A stretch of 9,212 nucleotides of DNA from the NCBI GenBank assembly GCA_004552385.1, contig SFOL01000074.1, forward strand, positions 1-9,212, read 5' to 3'. Both the position numbers and the translations under genes were made by a program. The notes below the pieces were generated by a model. The model worked only from the letters and a program-made list of their open reading frames with translations, had not been told where the DNA came from and did not search any database. Shown in pieces: positions 7,701 to 9,212 of this stretch. Every line of letters starts with the position of its first letter. Within the stretch, counting starts at the first letter, position 1. Source of the DNA: Bacteroidales bacterium (GTDB taxonomy: Bacteria > Bacteroidota > Bacteroidia > Bacteroidales > Marinilabiliaceae).

Positions 7701-7932
7701 TTTCTTCGCCTCCGCCATACCGTATGACATATCAGCTCTCGACGATGGAGACGACAAGGCGCAAAGCCATTCGTTTGACGTCAAGCGGAGCAATTTTACT
7801 AATCTCTTTATCGACTCGGAGCATTGTGGCATTGCAGGCACTGACTCTTGGGGTGCTTGGCCTCTCGAGCATTACAGGGTGACGTTCGGCCCCAAGACCG
7901 TCTCCATACGGCTGACCCCTTTGTCCGAATAA
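4783..7932 (+). CDS. Secreted GH2 beta-galactosidase (LacZ family)
   Basis: A 1049-residue family 2 glycoside hydrolase that should release terminal beta-linked galactose from oligosaccharides. A signal peptide (1-21, with AFA before Gln22) predicts export to the periplasm, unlike cytosolic E. coli LacZ. Domains in order: N-terminal jelly-roll sugar-binding domain (about 70-250), immunoglobulin-like domain (about 252-345), TIM barrel (about 347-640), a second beta domain, and the C-terminal beta-galactosidase small-chain domain (about 760-1045, with NFWRAPTDND and PQESGTKGDMRWW). The acid/base is E472 in WSLGNET and the nucleophile E535 in LCEYNHTMGNS; HYPDDPRFYD (401-410) and RHE (366-368) are also conserved. 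Small departures from LacZ flank both glutamates (SLGNETAMGPN, EYNHTMGNS). It starts 91 bp after pstB with no strong terminator between; TATTTTTC at 4731-4738 is a one-mismatch -7 element without a -33 box. No SusC/SusD or regulator adjoins it, so it is not in a recognisable polysaccharide utilisation locus here. Confidence 0.95.
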   Translation: MSRLKLLALLLPVALSSHAFAQKRVATPNFTEWHDLAVNDMNRLPLHADFFPFRVGEVSPSAMPRKADSRNFLSLDGDWKFLWVANADERPDDFYRVDLDDSKWGVMPVPGMWELNGYGDPEYVNIGFAWRGHFQGTPPDVPVKDNHVGSYRRHVTLPADWAGRQVICHLGSVTSSVYLYVNGQFAGYAEDAKVAAEFDITRLLHEGDNLIAFQVFRWSDGSWCEDQDFWRLSGVARESYLFARDKERHFDDIRLTPTLSSDFADGNLHIWSKQKVGLPVKFRLYAPDGSFVSERTFDTEWRGYVDLDMQVYDVKKWSAETPDLYTLVCSTPAEETFIKVGFRDVRIEGGQLKVNGQPILIKGVNRHEIDPDGGYVVSAERMEDDLRIMKRLNVNAIRTSHYPDDPRFYDMCDRYGFYVVAEANQESHGFGYEGAPRSKDDDFELQIIQRNQHNVSLLRNHPSVIIWSLGNETAMGPNFLKAYQWVRSTDPTRPIQFEQAGTGDGTDIFCPMYLSVADCKKYLDSGAAKPLILCEYNHTMGNSGGNLADYWELVRQYPSFQGGFDWDFADQALHRHSLKPMGVRPDGMSYSDLRKIEYCYGGDYNEYDPSDNNFNCNGVVGPDRQLNPHAYELAYQYQDVWATLAGMSADGVTLSVRNENFFRSLADYDMAWSLLIDGREEASGVVSTLYAAPQASQDVSVAFPHGLLARGEAFLNLDFRLKGARPLMSAGQVAAQAQIYLGGSWSPAPQAAVKAKVKVANNGGDLTLSAGDATVVISGQTGLVSSYARGSVVFISDGATIRPNFWRAPTDNDMGAGLHRLFALWRNPQLVLTSLTSDHDKKAGTVSAVAKFSMPSVKSSLTIEYSLRGSDGSLSVRQTLTPNPGAQVPGMFRHGLAIQLPDDMNISRFYGRGPVENYPDRRECMRIGVYSLSADDQCFPYIRPQESGTKGDMRWWKQMNEAGDGLMVTADSVFFASAIPYDISALDDGDDKAQSHSFDVKRSNFTNLFIDSEHCGIAGTDSWGAWPLEHYRVTFGPKTVSIRLTPLSE

Positions 7933-8057
7933 ATCCTTGTTGGTCGGCATAAACGGCCCGTTGGTCGAAGACGAGGCACGCGGACACATCTTTGGCATGC
8001 CCATTGAATATTGTATAGGCGAACAACATCATTGTTTAACCTTAAAAATGTAAAGCC

Positions 8058-8465
8058 ATGAAAAACAGTATTCTCATAGCAGCCGCAGCCGCCCTTGCCC
8101 TCTTCGTCCTTCCCGCAGCCTCATCGGCGCAGTGTGGCCCTAAGCCACCCACGCCCCCCATTGATGGTGTTCATGGCCCAGCACACGGTCCGTCGGAGGC
8201 CCGCCCCGGCCACGACCCGCGCCACCATCAGGCACGCCCTGACATGCGCAATCCGCACCGCCACGACTGCCCCCCGCCACGCGGCCCAAAGTGCGACAGG
8301 CACGGGTGTCATATCCAGTGCCCTCCGCACCACTGCCGACACCACGTCTCGCGCAGGCCTGCCGGACATCTCACGCCACCTCCTTCGCGCCGGCCTGCGC
8401 CTCTACCTGGTGAGACGGCCGTCGACCTGTCCCGCCGCGGTCTCGTCTTGCACATCTCCCTCTGA
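8058..8465 (+). CDS. Secreted His/Pro/Cys-rich small protein, unknown function
   Basis: A 135-residue protein I cannot assign to a family. A clear signal peptide (1-24, SSA before Gln25) makes it exported. The mature 111 residues hold about 24 Pro, 15 His, 14 Arg and 6 Cys. Histidines cluster as GHDPRHH, PHRHD and PPHHCRHH, and five cysteines (71, 79, 84, 88, 93) form C-x7-C-x4-C-x3-C-x4-C interleaved with His. Such composition often binds transition metals (Zn, Ni, Cu), so a periplasmic metal buffer is a reasonable guess, but no known family motif is present. The protein is probably unfolded without a ligand. The last 40 residues lose the Cys and most of the His; because several frames stay open in this GC-rich DNA, a frameshift there cannot be excluded. 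The start is supported by the signal peptide and an AT-rich leader (8031-8057). The gap to the beta-galactosidase gene is 125 bp and holds only a short GTTGGTCG direct repeat (7939, 7960). Confidence 0.72.
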   Translation: MKNSILIAAAAALALFVLPAASSAQCGPKPPTPPIDGVHGPAHGPSEARPGHDPRHHQARPDMRNPHRHDCPPPRGPKCDRHGCHIQCPPHHCRHHVSRRPAGHLTPPPSRRPAPLPGETAVDLSRRGLVLHISL

Positions 8466-8480
8466 GAGAGATTGAATATC

Positions 8481-8527
8481 AGCGTCGCCGCCCAGCCTCA
8501 TGACTTGTGAGGCGGGGCGGCGACGCT
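8481..8527. terminator. Long hairpin between convergent genes
   Basis: The outer stem of 13 bp (8481-8493 with 8515-8527) and inner stem of 6 bp (8495-8500 with 8508-8513) are separated by one A/G mismatch and close a 7-base loop. It begins 15 bp after the stop of the His-rich gene and ends 10 bp before the stop of the MmcQ/YjbR gene. The T-tract after it is weak (TTTA), but position and stem strength make it the likely terminator of both. Confidence 0.75.
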
Positions 8528-8537
8528 TTACGGAGTC

Positions 8538-8888
8538 TTAACGCTCGTATTTCATTCTTAATGATTTGGGCAGTCCGCTTATCACCAAGTCATAAGCCTC
8601 CCGAATCCACTTGGCGACATCCTTGCCGCTGTGGCTCTCTATCTCTATGTCGCTCCAGTGACGTTTGTTGCAGTGATAGGCTGGCTTTACGGTGTCATAC
8701 TGTTCCCGCAGCTCGTCGTTCCTCTCCGGCGTCAGTTTCACAGCTATCGTTGCGGGGAGCCTCTCCAGTCCTATCATGGCGAATATCTTGCCCTCAATCC
8801 TGAATGTCACAACGTCGGGTCCGTATGGCATGTCCTCTGTCACTCCCGTCATGCCCATGCAGAGGTCTCTAACTTCGTCTATACCCAT
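8538..8888 (-). CDS. MmcQ/YjbR family DNA-binding-fold protein
   Basis: A 116-residue cytosolic protein of the MmcQ/YjbR family (CyaY-like, putative DNA-binding fold), whose biochemical role is not established. Family features visible are VRDLCMGMTGVTEDMPYG (6-23), FRIEGKIFAMIGLE (29-42), a KLTPERNDELREQY segment and YHCNKRHWSDIEI (71-83), where family members usually carry YHMNK-HW. The C-terminal helix AYDLVISGLPKSLR is also typical. I chose the ATG at 8888 because it gives the usual family length and because a promoter with ideal spacing (8915-8945) overlaps the alternative ATG at 8927, which would add 13 residues. Longer readings upstream run through a terminator and are not real. It is a single-gene unit converging on the His-rich gene; nothing links the two functionally. 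Confidence 0.88.
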   Translation of the reverse strand: MGIDEVRDLCMGMTGVTEDMPYGPDVVTFRIEGKIFAMIGLERLPATIAVKLTPERNDELREQYDTVKPAYHCNKRHWSDIEIESHSGKDVAKWIREAYDLVISGLPKSLRMKYER

Positions 8889-8914
8889 TTTGATAATCTT
8901 ATTATTGGTGTCCG

Positions 8915-8945
8915 CAAATTTGCTCATTAATCTCCGCCCCGTCAA
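8915..8945 (-). promoter_or_regulatory. Promoter of the MmcQ/YjbR gene
   Basis: On the minus strand, TTG (8945-8943), a 20-bp spacer, then CAAATTTG (8922-8915), one mismatch from TAnnTTTG. The start would be near 8908, giving a leader of about 20 bases to the ATG at 8888. The -7 element is itself a perfect palindrome. This separate promoter argues that the structured RNA upstream is its own transcript rather than an attenuating leader. Confidence 0.55.
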
Positions 8946-8959
8946 TATTGTGGTGCAAT

Positions 8960-8996
8960 AAAAAAGCCCCGGGGGTATATCCCCCGGGGGCTTTTT
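8960..8996 (-). terminator. Strong GC-rich intrinsic terminator of the candidate small RNA
   Basis: GC-rich arms 8967-8975 and 8981-8989 pair around a TATAT loop, with 8990 bulged, 8966 pairing 8991, and A5/T5 flanks extending the stem. On the minus strand it ends in a run of six T (complement of 8960-8965). It lies 15 bases upstream of the -33 box of the MmcQ/YjbR promoter. It also has a T5 tract in the plus direction, but no plus-strand gene leads into it. Confidence 0.9.
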
Positions 8997-9125
8997 GTCG
9001 TTGTAATTAACCAAATACTGCGTTGCCCGTTGGCAGCGCCCCACCGCGCCGTCTCGGCGTTTAAGGGTTACTCAAAACCTCTATTATGAAAACACTCTAA
9101 TGCTGTTGCTTTTTGTCTTTCGACA
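8960..9125 (-). ncRNA. Candidate small RNA, about 165 nt
   Basis: This stretch has its own promoter element (9129-9136) and terminator (8960-8996) and no start-codon ORF on the minus strand. Predicted structure, 5' to 3' of the transcript: TGTC-GAAA-GACA, a GNRA-capped hairpin at the very 5' end (9125-9114); an unpaired A/U-rich stretch; GGTT/AACC (9079-9066); CGCCG-AGA-CGGCG (9059-9047); an 8-position stem with one mismatch, GCGCTGCC/GGCAACGC (9039-9020); then the terminator. The first half looks like deliberate single-stranded sequence between hairpins. It does not show the end-to-end pairing of 6S RNA, the length of tmRNA or RNase P, or an obvious SRP RNA tip, so I assign no known class. 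It could instead be an attenuator leader for the MmcQ/YjbR gene, but that gene appears to have its own promoter. Confidence 0.55.
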
Positions 9126-9128
9126 CTG

Positions 9129-9160
9129 CAAATATACAACCGCGCCGCAGCCTGCGGTAA
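9129..9160 (-). promoter_or_regulatory. Promoter of the candidate small RNA
   Basis: On the minus strand TATATTTG (9136-9129) matches TAnnTTTG exactly. A weak TTA -33 element (9160-9158) lies 21 bp upstream. A CCGCA-GCC-TGCGG inverted repeat (9145-9157) fills the spacer and could be an operator. The start would be close to 9125, immediately before the 5' hairpin. The remaining bases, 9161-9212, show no feature I can support. Confidence 0.55.
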
Positions 9161-9212
9161 TCTTTTCAACGATGGTGCCTTGCTTCTCAATTAACGTCCC
9201 CCATACCCATCA

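Noticed and set aside
7939..7967. Direct repeat GTTGGTCG twice, 21 bp apart, after the beta-galactosidase gene
   Set aside because: It is only 8 bp long, has two copies and no symmetry or promoter alignment; chance is sufficient.
8095..8475. Alternative plus-strand frame overlapping the His-rich gene
   Set aside because: It has no signal peptide, and its Ser/Thr/Arg-rich composition is typical of an off-frame reading of GC-rich DNA. The frame from 8058 has a clean signal peptide.
8889..9044. In-frame upstream extension of the MmcQ/YjbR protein by 52 residues
   Set aside because: The extension runs through a strong terminator and the candidate small RNA, and the resulting peptide has no family similarity; the ATG at 8888 matches the family length and a nearby promoter.
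8960..9125. 6S RNA, tmRNA, RNase P or SRP RNA identity for the structured transcript
   Set aside because: It lacks the end-to-end pairing and central bubble of 6S, is too short for tmRNA or RNase P, and has no recognisable SRP tip motif; no class is assigned from sequence alone.

Overview
The window looks like chromosomal DNA from a Bacteroidales bacterium, possibly a GC-rich Muribaculaceae-like lineage (the family is inferred; the order is well supported). The evidence is the repeated presence of Bacteroidetes-type promoters (TTG, about 20 bp, then TAnnTTTG), AT-rich leaders without clear Shine-Dalgarno sites, lipoproteins with acidic residues after the lipobox cysteine, and the gene families themselves. 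No tRNA, rRNA, CRISPR array, insertion sequence or complete mobile element is visible.

Layout. Positions 1-237 hold at most the last codons of an unidentified gene and a strong intrinsic terminator. Positions 210-618 are a lower-GC, decayed surface-lipoprotein metallopeptidase (HEIAH motif) whose signal peptide is separated from the rest by a frameshift. A perfect 21-bp inverted-repeat terminator separates it from a minus-strand block. In transcription order that block is a small family 2 glycosyltransferase, pstC and pstA (phosphate transporter permeases), then a lipoprotein nitroreductase that probably has its own promoter. pstA is interrupted by a one-base frameshift in an otherwise full-length reading. 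pstB, the ATPase of the same transporter, is divergent on the plus strand. Both arms have promoters with ideal spacing in the 183-bp gap between 3707 and 3891. No pstS (binding protein) or phoU is present in the window.

Downstream of pstB is a large secreted family GH2 beta-galactosidase (4783-7932) with both catalytic glutamates. It is followed by a small secreted protein very rich in His, Pro and Cys (8058-8465), a long hairpin between convergent genes, and a minus-strand MmcQ/YjbR-family gene with its own well-formed promoter. Upstream of that gene (8960-9125, minus strand) is an apparent stand-alone small RNA gene: a TATATTTG promoter element, a 5' hairpin with a GAAA tetraloop, further hairpins and a strong GC-rich terminator, with no coding potential.

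The observations most worth following are the candidate small RNA, the His/Pro/Cys-rich secreted protein, the broken pstA inside a split divergent pst locus, and the glycosyltransferase overlapping pstC.
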